Assembly: GCA_902702965.1 (NCBI GenBank)
Contig: CACRXP010000008.1
Location: forward strand, 2,705,560-2,769,559
Direction of reading: 5' to 3'
Origin: Spirometra erinaceieuropaei
Taxonomy: Eukaryota > Platyhelminthes > Cestoda > Diphyllobothriidea > Diphyllobothriidae
DNA: 64,000 bases
Under the pieces are notes generated by a model, which searched no databases, was not told the DNA's origin, and worked only from the letters and a program-made list of their open reading frames with translations. Every line of letters begins with the position of its first letter. Position 1 is the stretch's first letter. A program made the translations under genes and the position numbers. Positions 43,992-55,114 of the stretch are shown here, piece after piece.

Positions 43992-46260
43992 TAAGGCAGG
44001 ACGATTAAAAAAATAAACATTAATTTTGTACAATGATCGCTTCTGGACCCTCAGAGCCGAGGTCATTGTAGATTAATCATTTATACCACCTAGCAGATGA
44101 AAAAAAAATAATGTAACTATGAGAATCAGAGGACTTAGAACGCTTTACTACATCATGTCTTTTGTTTACATTTTCGATGTTCCGAAACAACTGGACTTTA
44201 TTTGATTCAGATCAAAGCCGAAAGGTGCAGAAAATCCCCTCAGGGCTGTTTATGCACCACAACGGATCGGAAGCTTGCCCGAACAAGTCCAGTCGGCCGG
44301 TGCCCTTGCTATGTTACGAAAGCTGAGTATGGATCAACGCCGAATGATGTCGCCTTCTCTTTCTGTGTGAGCGGCATTGCTATATATTAATTACATATGT
44401 TTGTGTTACCTAAATATTTAAGTAGTCTTTTGTTAACCAGTATTTTGTAAAGCGGGCGAACCATTCTGATGTGTGAAACAAGCACTTTGCAGGGCTGTAC
44501 GGTTACGAATGGGTAAGATGGTGGTGAAGGCTGCGCACGCACATACACAACGCACTTCGTTGAACACCTGAACATGGGTTTAGCTGTGTGATCTTGACGT
44601 TTTATGTAGGGGGTAAAAATGGAAGGCGTGTGCTGTCATCTGCGGCGAACTTTCTTGCTTCCCGCTCACTGTCACAGTGCCGAATTATCGTGATCGCTCT
44701 CTTCTCGTCTCCGGAGGGCATTTCGTCGACCCCATAGGCGTGTCACCATGGAAGATCACTCAGCACCTCCCAGTAAGATAATATATTCACTGAGCGACGC
44801 CGACCGGCCAGAGGCGATATTGTGGCTGCGTTTATGAGTCATGCAGGGCGCGAACACGTCCGAGAAAGACAAAAGCAGAAGCTGCTTCATGTAAGCAGGT
44901 GACACCAGCTCGCGCCTAAACCACGCCACATAAATGTTTACTTGGAATAGACGATATGTAGGAAATTTCCTCAATAACCTGCTCACTGGTGGGGGGTGTA
45001 AGTAGAAAAAGGTATGCCATGCGATTGCGACCTCAGGGAAATCTCATCCCGCGTGAAAGAGAGTGAGATAAGAAGCGAAGGTGCGGGACAGTGCGTGTTT
45101 ATTTTGAAATGACATCGTTTTCGGTAAACACCATGTTCCGTCACAAGTAAAGTGGGCCGTGAACGCGCAAGCCTAATTTCATTGGAGATCGTCCCGGCAC
45201 GACGACGTTTTTTTATGAATCAATAAAGATGAAAATACAACTTTACCTGACTTAGTTACCCTTTTTTCGGCAATAAGGCAGAAGAATGTCTGCGTGTGCA
45301 TAAAAAGTGGAGGTTACGGCTCACTTTCAATCTAACCGATTGCATTCCAATCAGATGAGGGGAAATGTTAGCCATTTTGCTAACATGCCAAACATGTTAG
45401 CTCCTGGGTAGTGTCCATGAAACGATTTGTCTTGGTTTCCTATCTGGATTTCGACGTTCGTTCAAGCTGAAACATCTTGAATAGAGGCTGCTCTTTATGA
45501 TGCATTCACGTTACTTGCCGTTAGAGCAGAAACGATTCCGCAATATGCGCTTAATCAGTCAATTTTGCAGTGGCGGGTTGAAAATTACTCAGTGTCCACC
45601 GACCGAACTGTGTTCGATTCATGTGTGCTTGTGTGTTGCAAAACATATCTACCCATTCTTCACAAACCAGTATAACTAAACTTGACAAGAGCGTAACTAC
45701 CTCGAGCCATCCTAGGCGCCGGACGAGATGAGCACTTCTGTATCTGTCTACCTGAGTTCCGTACCTACAGCTTTTGCTACGGTCTGGGTTTCGCATGTAG
45801 ATAGTCACGCGCAATCGAACCCTTCTCTCTGTAGGCTATCATAAGTCGAGCAGCAAATATATTGAGTAGACAACTGTAAGTAGGGAGAGCTTCGAATTTG
45901 GACCGCGGCTTCTGTGCAATCATACGCATGAGTCTGCCTGATGTCCAGGATATTTGTCGCCGATCGCTGCTTGAGAAATCTCTGTCAACAGTTCAAATTC
46001 CTACTACTTTTCAAATTGATTAATCGATTAAATCAGCCATGGGCGCCACTTTCTGTTAGCCTGTGCAGCTGTGAAAATTCAAACTTGTTGAGGAATTTTT
46101 TGAGTCGGCTTTTCATATTTGAACCGACTTCTCCCAGATGTACAGGTGGTGGTGTCACCTAACCCAAACGATCTTCCAGCTTAACCGAAGCCAGAAAAAA
46201 ACTAGCTAAAAAAGTAGAGTCTATGAGGAAAATGAAGTGCTCACCGGATCGAGGGACTTG
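43992..46260. other. Intergenic, nothing recognised
   Basis: Several short open frames; no domain, repeat match or splice-supported exon was found. Confidence 0.45.
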
Positions 46261-46265
46261 CATGG

Positions 46266-46312
46266 CTGACGTTTCGAAGAGCTGGGGTGGCCCTCCATTA
46301 TCAAAGCGTCCA
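46266..46312 (-). ncRNA. Possible decayed hammerhead-like PLE end
   Basis: The minus strand has TTGATAA in place of CTGATGA, then GGAGGG...CTCTTC, GAAA, CGTC and AGCC. Stem I GCT/AGC can pair. Two core positions are mutated, so this is only a probable remnant. Confidence 0.3.
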
Positions 46313-46319
46313 GTGAAAA

Positions 46320-47580
46320 AATCGATCAGGATGGATTTTGAATGGACAGCCGGATTATTTGGCCTTTGGCTGATCGATTTTTTCTCTTCTTTCGTTGCCT
46401 TGGCCTACCCGCCGTCGCCTGTGAGTGTTGGTGGCCTCCTGTATTGTGCGTCGTCACCTCAATTGGGGTTGGTTGCGTTTGCGTCCCCCTTTTGGGTGAG
46501 TTGGTCGACAGGCCGTGTTTGCTCGGTAGTCTTAGACTCCGTATGACTATCTTGTCTTTGTCACGGCGTATGTAATGACGTAAGACTTTCGGATTATCAA
46601 CCCGGATCTCTTACTTCTGCTAACCTGAGAAGAGTCTATTTCCGCACTGAAATTAGGATATGTTGTGCGACAGTGCATATTCCTCATCGAATCTTTTGAA
46701 AAGTTAGTCCGCTAGCTAACATGACGAGGACGTTTTACTCGGATGTTTAATAGTCCTCTGAATCCGCACTCCGACCTCGAGTGCTTGAACAGCTGGATTT
46801 GCAGCATCAATGACTAATGACGATTAATAAGTCAGTAATTTAAATGTCTCTCAACTAGCATTGCACCATCTTTTGCCTGTTTATCAAGTTCACAGTGGAA
46901 ATTCACCCAGTGGTTCCTTCTGCTGCGGGTTTTACACTGACACAAAACGACTTCCAGGCAAGATGGAAAATGCACTCGAGTGACTTCGACCCAAGAGATC
47001 GCTAAAAGACGTCGTAAATGATGGAAAACTATCTCCGTTGCCTATTTTGCTGGCGAAACTAAGAGTAAACGGGATCGCTGGAACGTGCGGTTTTTCGGCT
47101 TGGCCTCTAAGATTCCCTATTGTATGAGAAGAGAGTCACCGTCTTCAACAGTATTTATAAGATGTACTTGCATGCTTGTTGCTTTGTAGGCCACATCTAA
47201 GGCCTCGGTTGCTGAGCCTTTGTCATGTGTGTTCATAATTGGGGTAGCAAGTGTTCGATGGGTCAGGTGAGCGTTGTTCATTGCCACAGCTACCCCATAA
47301 TTACCGAGGATTGGCCTGACAATGATCTGGAAATGCTACCCCTTGGCGTGGTCGGCTCGTATCGACATGAGCACCTGCGGAGTGATCGAAGATCTGCGTT
47401 CAGAGTAATCTTCCAGGTTAATCAGGTGTTAGTTTTGCAACTGCATCATAACCATTGAGCGGCTTCTGGCGTGCTTTGTGGTGAGCCTTTCGCCTCCTGT
47501 CCTTGACGCCGGATGGTTGTTACTGGTTTGCATATCTGCTGATTGTGTGTTCGGTGACAAGCCGGCTGCCGGCAGCTTAC
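46320..47580. other. Intergenic, nothing recognised
   Basis: Open frames at 46223-46546 and 46342-46575 overlap in different frames and show no domain. Confidence 0.4.
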
Positions 47581-47589
47581 AGTGCAGTA

Positions 47590-48523
47590 CAGTAAATGGG
47601 TTAACTCATGAAATGTCAACCAAAATTCCGAAATTCGTTTTCGTTTCGAAAAGATTAACTAAGTGGTGTTGTAAAACTAATCATCCCGCAGCATAGTTCT
47701 GCAATAATTCAGTTACCTCGGAATGCCGGCTTTCGAAATAACTCCTTTCCAGCTGTATGTAAATGCTATACTCTGTAAAAATGACTATTTATGTAGCATG
47801 CATTTTCTCACTGAGTTTCGATGCCCTTAGAAATTTAATTATATTTCATAGTAAACATGCATAAAAATATTCATCCACTTGCCCACTCAGTAGAAAATTA
47901 CGCCTTCCGTTATTTTGCTCGAAGGAAGGGGATAATTCGGTTCTTTAAAATTCCTAATTGTGAGATGTTTAATACCGTGAAATGGTCGTTCATAAAACGC
48001 CATGTCTCTGCATTTACGAATCTGACTTGTAAAGTTAACAATATGGCTCCAATCCACTGCTAAATTTTATGAACCAAATATGATCTCCTCTTACAACCGT
48101 AGATAAATGTATGGTTTTTCGTACGCGGAAAATATAGGACTTATAGTTTGGAAACCCTGAATGCAAATGTAACGGCAGGTCGGGATCAAAATTATTCAGG
48201 AATTGGAAATGTTTTTGAAAACCGAATAATACCCTTCCTTCGAGCATAAAATTGGAAGACGTCATTTTCTACCGAATGAGTGAGAAAATGAATATTTTTA
48301 TGCATGTTTGCAATGAAATATAATTACATTCTCAAGGACATCGAAAATGAATGAGAAAAGTAGTCTTATTTACACGCAGCCGTTCGAAAGCCAGCATCCT
48401 GAGGTCACTGAAGTATTATCGATGCCAGATTATTGGTTTTACAATCCTACTGGATTAATCCTTTTGAAACGAGAACGCATTTCGGAATTTTGGTTGACGT
48501 TTCATGAGTTAGCCCACTTACTG
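47590..48523. mobile_element. Full family-A near-palindromic TA element, copy 4
   Basis: Cleanest termini: TA|CAGTAAATGGGTTAACTCATG at the left and CATGAGTTAGCCCACTTACTG|TA at the right. Arms are inverted with moderate divergence. No coding. Confidence 0.8.
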
Positions 48524-48529
48524 TACGAA

Positions 48530-49870
48530 AGAGCTTGTCGAACTCCGGTCCCTGGGCGGTCCGAGCGCCTGTCTTGCTTCGCATGGAACCATTCGTTCTG
48601 AGCACCATTCAAAGACATCACGATTCCGAAACCGTGTTCTCCTGTCCAACTGAGTGACTCCAAAGACGCATATTGGGTGCCCTTACGCAAATGTGTTCAG
48701 AACCGATTGAGTGCTTGGTGTCAAGACTATGTACTTATTTGATGTTTTTGCCCCCCTAATACCACCGAGTTCATCAAGAGGGGAATTCCTGCTTTTTGTC
48801 TTCTTACATTGAAATGGGACGTTCATGGGTTTCAGCAATAACTCGACACACAAAGCTAAACGGCGCTTTCTCAGCAAACAAGTACGCCTCTTCTGAGATA
48901 CCTCCCCGAACTTGCCATTTTGCATTGATCGGAAGTTTATTTCGAAGAAAACAAATGTTTGGGTTTGTGGGATGCTACCTATTGCTTTAAAAAAGTATCG
49001 GTAGGTCTGCTCGAGGACTTTATGAAAGTAATATAGGTTAGTGGACCTACGAGGGTTTAATCGTAAACGTTGCAACTAAGACGCGGAATTCGCAGAAACA
49101 AGGGTGTATCGAAAAGTTGTCCAGTTCGCTCGTTTCCTTGCTCTTCAAAGACTTGAAGACTGTTGGGCATTAGCGCTGGAAGGGTTCATTTGATCTTAAC
49201 GGACATCCATGAGCGCGATCTGGAGGGGTCCATTGACAGTGTACAAGATCTCGTGAAATACCAATTTAAAGCCGTAAGGCAGATTAAAGATAGAAAGGGT
49301 CGCACGACAAATGAAGAAAATAGTTTTGAGTTGTTTCATACCTGTCACTAAGTGTGTTGGCCTTAGACTGCGAACCCTAAAAGCCGCCAACTAACTTACA
49401 AAAGACATAGCACACTTATTTAAGTCCTAAAGTTGATCAGTTTTCCTGATCGAAATTCACAAAAATCCACTCAACAGAATCACTCACGGTTAAAGCACCA
49501 TCTGCCGAAAGGGCAATGCTTGAGAACTGCGTGCCTGAAGGTCTTTCAGGAAGGTCTAACCTAGAGAAAACCCCCGAAACCATCGTAAGCTCATCCTATT
49601 GATCAGAGCTAAGATATTATCGACTATCAGCACAGATCGGACTCGCTTCGTCAGTCTTGAGGTGGTTTGTCTTACAATCGCGACTGAAACGTTGACCAAA
49701 CTACATTAGGTTGAACTCCGATGTATATGGTTAGTATTGTTAATTCGCCTAGCCAGTGAATATATCCTGGCAGCTCACGTGGTCAGAGTCCTTCAGGCGG
49801 ATCAGAAAACGTTGGCAAACTCGCCGGCGAGATCGAGGTTGGTAGCCAGGAATGGGGAAGCGGACGGCGA
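48530..49870. other. Intergenic, nothing recognised
   Basis: The minus-strand frame at 48683-49075 (130 codons) has no recognisable domain. Confidence 0.4.
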
Positions 49871-49873
49871 CCA

Positions 49874-50100
49874 TAACCCCACTTCTAACCTCAACCCTAA
49901 CCCTAACCGCAACCTTAAACGTTAACCGTTAACCTTAACGGCAACCCTAACCCTAAACCAAACCGAAATCGTAAACGCAACCGTAGCCCTTAGACATGGC
50001 GGTAATTGGAAAACCTAACCGTAATACTGAAACCTAATCGTGCGCTCAAACCCCAACCGTGACCCCAAACCTGAGCCTAAAGGCATAACCCTAACCCGAA
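49874..50100 (-). repeat. Degenerate telomere-like TAACCC tract with R2 nearby
   Basis: About 35 variant units (CCCTAACC, AACCGTTAACC, AACCTTAAAC). It is the longest such tract in the window. An R2 copy lies at 50160-50240 (GTAAATAAACCCCAGCCACC). Confidence 0.7.
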
Positions 50101-50159
50101 AATCGGAAACAATTAGCCGGTACCTTAGTCATAACCTCAGGCGCAGAACGGAAGCCAAA

Positions 50160-50240
50160 TGGGTCAGACGTGATTATGGAACCCCACAAAATAGCCGCAG
50201 TAAATAAACCCCAGCCACCCGTAATACGGGGCCTTGCTAC
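50160..50240 (+). repeat. Dispersed repeat R2
   Basis: GTCAGACGTGATTATGGAAC, GTAAATAAACCCCAGCCACC and CGTAATACGGG blocks match 57490-57545 and, inverted, 2085-2155. Confidence 0.55.
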
Positions 50241-50569
50241 CAACTGCGATCTAGCCAACTCGTCTTCCGAGTCAGGATGGGAGGACAGGGGGGAGGGCTT
50301 AGTATCTGTTCAACCGTGCTGCCCGCAGGCGCAGCTATGGTTGCCCGGGGGAAGATCACCTTAACTAATTTTGAAACTTGGTGGTTTGAGCATTTTTCCC
50401 TTCAGGCATACGATATTCTACTTAGTGTGCTCCTTGCGTTCTCGTCTATCGCATAAGAAAGAAAGTCGTGTCAGAGCGCTGCCGTAGCGTAGCGCACTGT
50501 TGTTATTAAACAAAAACGTCAGGGCTAAAATAAAACCACCCCTCCGTCCCTAGAAATCTAGGTCTATAT

Positions 50570-51060
50570 CGTTGCTACTCACCTTGGTTGGGTAGATACC
50601 TGGATTTGACTGCAGGTCTCGGAAATGCTACTTTCAGCATCACCTTTACCATATTAATTTCTATGGTCTGCACTGCCTTAACCGATGTTTACAATATATC
50701 CCGAAGATGATACGCGTGAAAGCATGCTTATCTCACATATTTCGTTGGGACCAACGTGTGTCATAAAGCCCCTGAAGAATAAAAGGTGGTTACGTCATAC
50801 AGTACTGCGACGGAGAATCGATTAGATTGATATGATTTGAGATTAAACCACAATGACGTATGATTGCGTGGAGGTGGTTCACTACTTAAGCTATCCGAGA
50901 TAACATTATTGAGGTGGTTGGTTCTGCTGCTGCCGTTTTCGTTTGCATCATAGGCGTAAGCAAAAACGAGTTAGGAGTGGTTTTGGAGTTTCCCGCGCTC
51001 ACGGGACACAGTGAGGTCTCGAGTGGTTGATTTCAAGGTGGTGGTTATATTACGATCTAA
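50570..51060. repeat. Copy of dispersed repeat R1
   Basis: ACCATATTAATTTCTATGGT parallels 1087. ACGGGACACAGTGAGGTCTC at about 51001 parallels ACACAATGAGGCCTCGAAGG at 27306. Confidence 0.45.
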
Positions 51061-51128
51061 CGGAAAAGACTCTGGGCATAGGGTTGTCTAGAATACGAAG
51101 ATGCGATCACTGGAACAAGAAATTTATT

Positions 51129-51171
51129 GGTCTGACATTTCGGATTCCCACTCGAGTCCATCATCAGAGAC
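51129..51171 (-). ncRNA. Hammerhead-ribozyme-like motif of a Penelope-like element
   Basis: Minus strand: stem I GTCT with AGAC (perfect), core CTGATGA, an extra T, stem II GGACTC/GAATCC with one mismatch and loop GAGTGG, GAAA, TGTC. It lies 224 bp downstream of the PLE GIY-YIG frame (51395-52150) on the same strand. Confidence 0.65.
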
Positions 51172-51394
51172 GGTCGCAGATAAGGGTAATGGTTGCACAA
51201 GGAGTGCAGCATTTATAGCTGGTGATTGCCTTGGGACCATATGTGTACTGTAATTAACAGCTTTCACAATCACCGCTGGGGTCGTAATTGATGCGAGGAT
51301 GGCTTGTCAGTCCGCGTCCGAGTAGTTAATGCTCGCGATTTCGTCATCCGTGTTGGAGACTGGTGCGACGATGGCTTGCCAAACTGGTTCACTG

Positions 51395-52150
51395 TCACCG
51401 GGATAATTGCTCGCCCGCACCCTCCCCAGGTGATTGATTCCCCCTGCCCAGGGAAAATCTCGGCACGGAATATGGCAACGTGAGGTCATTGCGCTTGTTG
51501 ATGGATTGCAGGCCCGAGAACCATGACTCGAGCAGCTCGCGGCTCACGCGGTTGTCACCCCTTACGAGGATTTCGGCCTCTTGAAATTTAAAAATATGGC
51601 CAGGTCCCGTAGAATGAGCCGCCACCTGAGAGCTAGCGTCTCCCCGCCTCAGAGCTGCTGTGCGCTCGACAATTGGCGTCCGCATTAACCTCCCAGTTTC
51701 TCCGACGTATTTGCTTTGTCCGCAACTGCACCAGATCCGGTAAACGACTCCTGACGTTTTCTGCCGTGGCAGCGGGTCTTTTAGTCTCATGACTTGGCGC
51801 CTGATGGTTGCTTCCGGTCTGTGTGCAACCCCAACTTCCAGTGGAGTGAGAAGACGACTGACGGCTTCCGAGACGTTATTCGCGTACGGAATAGCCCGCC
51901 AAAATTTGGGGTCGATTGAATTTGGTCTCTGGTGTCGTCTTCCCATGCATGGTTGACAAAGTTGCGCTGAAAGCTGAATTACTTTCACCAAGGCACTGAT
52001 ACAAATAACTAAGAGTTTAGCCGTGCTTGAAGAGCATACATTCATTATCATGAAGGGAAAACAATCTTCCTCCACAAAATGGTTATCCTCAAGACTTGTC
52101 TTTTTCCATATAGCACGTCCATCACTTCTTATGGGGCAACAATTGAGCAA
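51395..52150 (-). pseudogene. Penelope-like element, GIY-YIG endonuclease region (best preserved copy)
   Basis: The 251-codon open frame contains RRQVMRLKDPLP, then SGVVYRIWCSCGQSKYVGET, the RTPIVERTAALRRGDASSQV block and ELLESWFSGLQSINKRNDL, closing with a Pro/Gly-rich end. These match the GIY-YIG endonuclease that follows the RT in Penelope-like elements, with both halves of the GIY-YIG motif (VVYRI and YVGETGR) and the paired Cys. The first part of the frame (about 51950-52150) looks unrelated. RT is absent. It is the longest uninterrupted PLE frame here, yet clearly 5'-truncated. Confidence 0.8.
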
Positions 52151-52287
52151 CCAGCGCCGGTATGTAAAATGTGTTTCTCCCCTATTTTATATGGCGCTCA
52201 ACAGTTCGCAGAAGGGGCGGGTTACAGTGTTGCTAAGCAGGGTGATGGTTTTCAGAGGATAAAAATTATTGGTGACTACTTGTTTTA

Positions 52288-52359
52288 TTGGTGGTGGTGG
52301 CGGTGGTGGTGGTAGTGGTAGTAGTGGTAGCAGTAGTAGTAGTGGTAGTAGTAGTAGTC

Positions 52360-52395
<36 letters not shown>

Positions 52396-52414
52396 ATAGT
52401 AGTAGTAGTAGTAC
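52288..52414 (+). repeat. (GGT)n-(AGT)n microsatellite
   Basis: About 42 trinucleotide units of GGT, AGT and variants, encoding poly-Gly/Ser on plus and poly-Leu/Pro on minus. Frames crossing it into the N run are artefacts. Confidence 0.9.
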
Positions 52415-52573
52415 TAGCAACGCCCCCAGGGCAACAACTCTTTTTCTGAATGGACTGCTGAGACGACTGTGGTTTACAATTCAGCCTATCTATAATTTTT
52501 TATTCGAACGTTGTGATAAAAGTTATTTTGATATTACAGATATTAACTACAGGCGCATCGGTGTTCAAGATAT

Positions 52574-53011
52574 NNNNNNNNNNNNNNNNNNNNNNNNNNN
52601 NNNNNNNNNNNNNNNNNNNNNNNNNNNNNNNNNNNNNNNNNNNNNNNNNNNNNNNNNNNNNNNNNNNNNNNNNNNNNNNNNNNNNNNNNNNNNNNNNNNN
52701 NNNNNNNNNNNNNNNNNNNNNNNNNNNNNNNNNNNNNNNNNNNNNNNNNNNNNNNNNNNNNNNNNNNNNNNNNNNNNNNNNNNNNNNNNNNNNNNNNNNN
52801 NNNNNNNNNNNNNNNNNNNNNNNNNNNNNNNNNNNNNNNNNNNNNNNNNNNNNNNNNNNNNNNNNNNNNNNNNNNNNNNNNNNNNNNNNNNNNNNNNNNN
52901 NNNNNNNNNNNNNNNNNNNNNNNNNNNNNNNNNNNNNNNNNNNNNNNNNNNNNNNNNNNNNNNNNNNNNNNNNNNNNNNNNNNNNNNNNNNNNNNNNNNN
53001 NNNNNNNNNNN
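52574..53011. other. Assembly gap (438 N)
   Basis: Run of N. It sits directly at the left end of a local duplication (53012-53757 and 54170-55114). Confidence 1.
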
Positions 53012-55114
53012 AGTTGGCATGATCGGGTCTCCCCAAACCTCTTCATTGCAGTGGAAATTCGGACTAGAAGAAACGAGATAATCAGCTTCTTGTTATAAAG
53101 AAAAAGGGCTCTGAATCTGTTTTGTCAATGCACTTCCTACTGTCCGAAACCTTCCTCTAGTCTCGATCTTACGACGAGGTAAAGCGGAAGCAAAGTTTTT
53201 TTCCGGCAAAGCTGCCCATCATTCACGTTGTAATATGATAAATTGCGATAAATCGGGAGAGCGAACGACTGATCAAATTCGTTTCCTCTGCTGCTCACTC
53301 ATTGATGTCACTAGTGTCCTAGATATCGGCCACGGTAAGAAGAAGGACTCCAATAAGCTGTCGGTACACTGGATCGTTTCATACGGAAATGGGGGTTTTG
53401 GGGGTGGGTCCTCAGGCCGAACAGTAAGCTGACGGAAGACGGCCGGGGGAAAAACGTTACTTTCGAGAAACGGTATCCAAGTGGATATTCCATGGCGTTC
53501 CATCTTGATAATTGAACAACTAAGCCTATTCCCTGGCGGACATTTTTGTTATCCCTCAGCCCATGCTCACTTGATCTCTGTTCTTGTTTTCCCACACTTG
53601 GGTACAACAGCCAGTCAGCAGTACTAAACTAGGTTTCGTAAGGACGTATATCAGCACACGATTCACAGTCTACTGACAGCCATTGGGGCCCTCACCCTAC
53701 CGTTGCCTCGTACACCTAGGTGATCTCTTCTCCGTCTCAAAGACCTTCTTAAACGGCGTTCTTAGTCGAGGGACCTGAGCATCAGTGCGGTAGAACTTTG
53801 CATAATCGTCAACTGGGCATCCTATTGATGCCTTGCTACGAACCACATTTCAATGCTGGGCAGAAGCTCTGGCCAAATGACTCTCGGAAATTAGACTAAT
53901 TTGGCGTGTGTGGCCTGTCAGCCTGGGACACGAAAAGCATCACGTGGGCTACTGCAGAGTGGGTGAAATCCGCCCTTGACCGGAAACAGGGTCAACTGGC
54001 AGCTAGGAACAGCAAGAAGCAGCTACGGTGGTGCCGACAAAGGCAAGGGAGACTGAAGTGGCCATTTCTGGCTTATCAGCCAGGCATATCCAATCCCAAG
54101 TGCGAACCACCAACAGGAGGCTATCGGAATGGCAACAATAAATTTCAGTTTGCCCTATCTTCCTTAAAGCATGATCGGGTCTCCCCAAACCTCTTCATTG
54201 CAGTGGAAATTCGGACTGGAATAAAAAAGGTAATCAGCTTCTTTCTATAAAGAAAATGGGCCCTGAATCTGTATTGTCAATGCACCTCCTTTCTCTGGCC
54301 TCGGTCTTACGACTGTGTAAAGCCGAAGCGAAGTTTTTTTCCGACATCAGTCATGTTGCAATATGATAAATTGCGATAAATCGGGAAAGTGAACGACTGG
54401 GCAAATTCGTTTACTTCTGCTGCTCACTGATTAATGTCACTAGTACGGTAAATCATTGCACAGTTCTATACTACTGACTTCTTGTTGGCGGTTTGTGAAT
54501 ATTACGCGGTTATTCCGCAGTAGCTGATGGATTTCAGTTCAAATATTCATATCAAACATTGGACCGTGCCTGAAAAGGCCCGTTTCGAAAGATTTTCTTC
54601 AAGTTCGCGCATTAATTCCCTCGGAAATTAAACAAGGCAAATGTCACTTGTCTTAGATATCGTCCACGGTAGGGTGAAGGACCCCAGTTAGCTGTCGGTG
54701 GACTGTGGATCGTTTGATACGGAAATGGTGGTAATGGGGGTTTTGGGAGTGAGTCCTCAGGCCGGACAGTAAGCTGACGGAAGACGGCAGGGGGAAAAAC
54801 GTTACTTTCGAGAAACGGTATCCAAGTGGATATTCCATGGCGTTCCATCTTGAAAGGGTGCCTGATAATTGGACAACTGAGCCTATTCCGTGTCGGGCAT
54901 TCTTGATATCCCTCACCTCATGCTCACCTGATCCCTGTTCTTGTTTTTCCGCACTTGGGTACAACAGCCAGTCAGCAGTACTAAACTAGGTTTCGCAAGC
55001 ACGTATATCAGCACACGATTCGCAGTCTACTGACAGCCATTGGGGTCGCTCACCCTACCCTTGCCTCGTACACCTAAGTGATCTCTTCTCGGTTCCAAAG
55101 ACCTTCTTAAACGG
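53012..55114 (+). repeat. Local tandem duplication of about 1.16 kb offset
   Basis: 53012-53757 and 54170-55114 align by eye with a few percent divergence (CATGATCGGGTCTCCCCAAA, GAAACGGTATCCAAGTGGAT, GGGTACAACAGCCAGTCAGC in both). The second copy holds an extra segment (about 54449-54650). Similarity ends at the shared CTTCTTAAACGGC. The first copy begins at the N gap, so its left part is unknown. Confidence 0.75.
54449..54650. mobile_element. Dispersed repeat R3 inserted in one duplicate, with target-site duplication
   Basis: The other duplicate (about 53305-53325) is an empty site: ATGTCACTAGTGTCCTAGAT. Here the left junction reads ATGTCACTAGTACGG and the right junction reads GGCAAATGTCACTTGTCTTA, giving an 8-bp ATGTCACT duplication. 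The inserted piece is about 200 bp, non-coding, and related to 35870-36020 and 12360-12720. Confidence 0.65.

Noticed and set aside
49681..49705. CTGAAACGTTGACC compared with hammerhead GAAACGTC
   Set aside because: No CUGANGA or stem II at the expected distance.
52187..53081. Long open frames with poly-Gly/Ser, poly-Leu and unknown residues
   Set aside because: Produced by the GGT/AGT microsatellite and the run of N; no real sequence supports them.
53929..53945. Translation resembling the WDTAGQ Rab motif (TGGGACACGAAAAGC)
   Set aside because: It reads WDTKS, lacks the following AGQE and has no neighbouring G1 or NKxD motifs.
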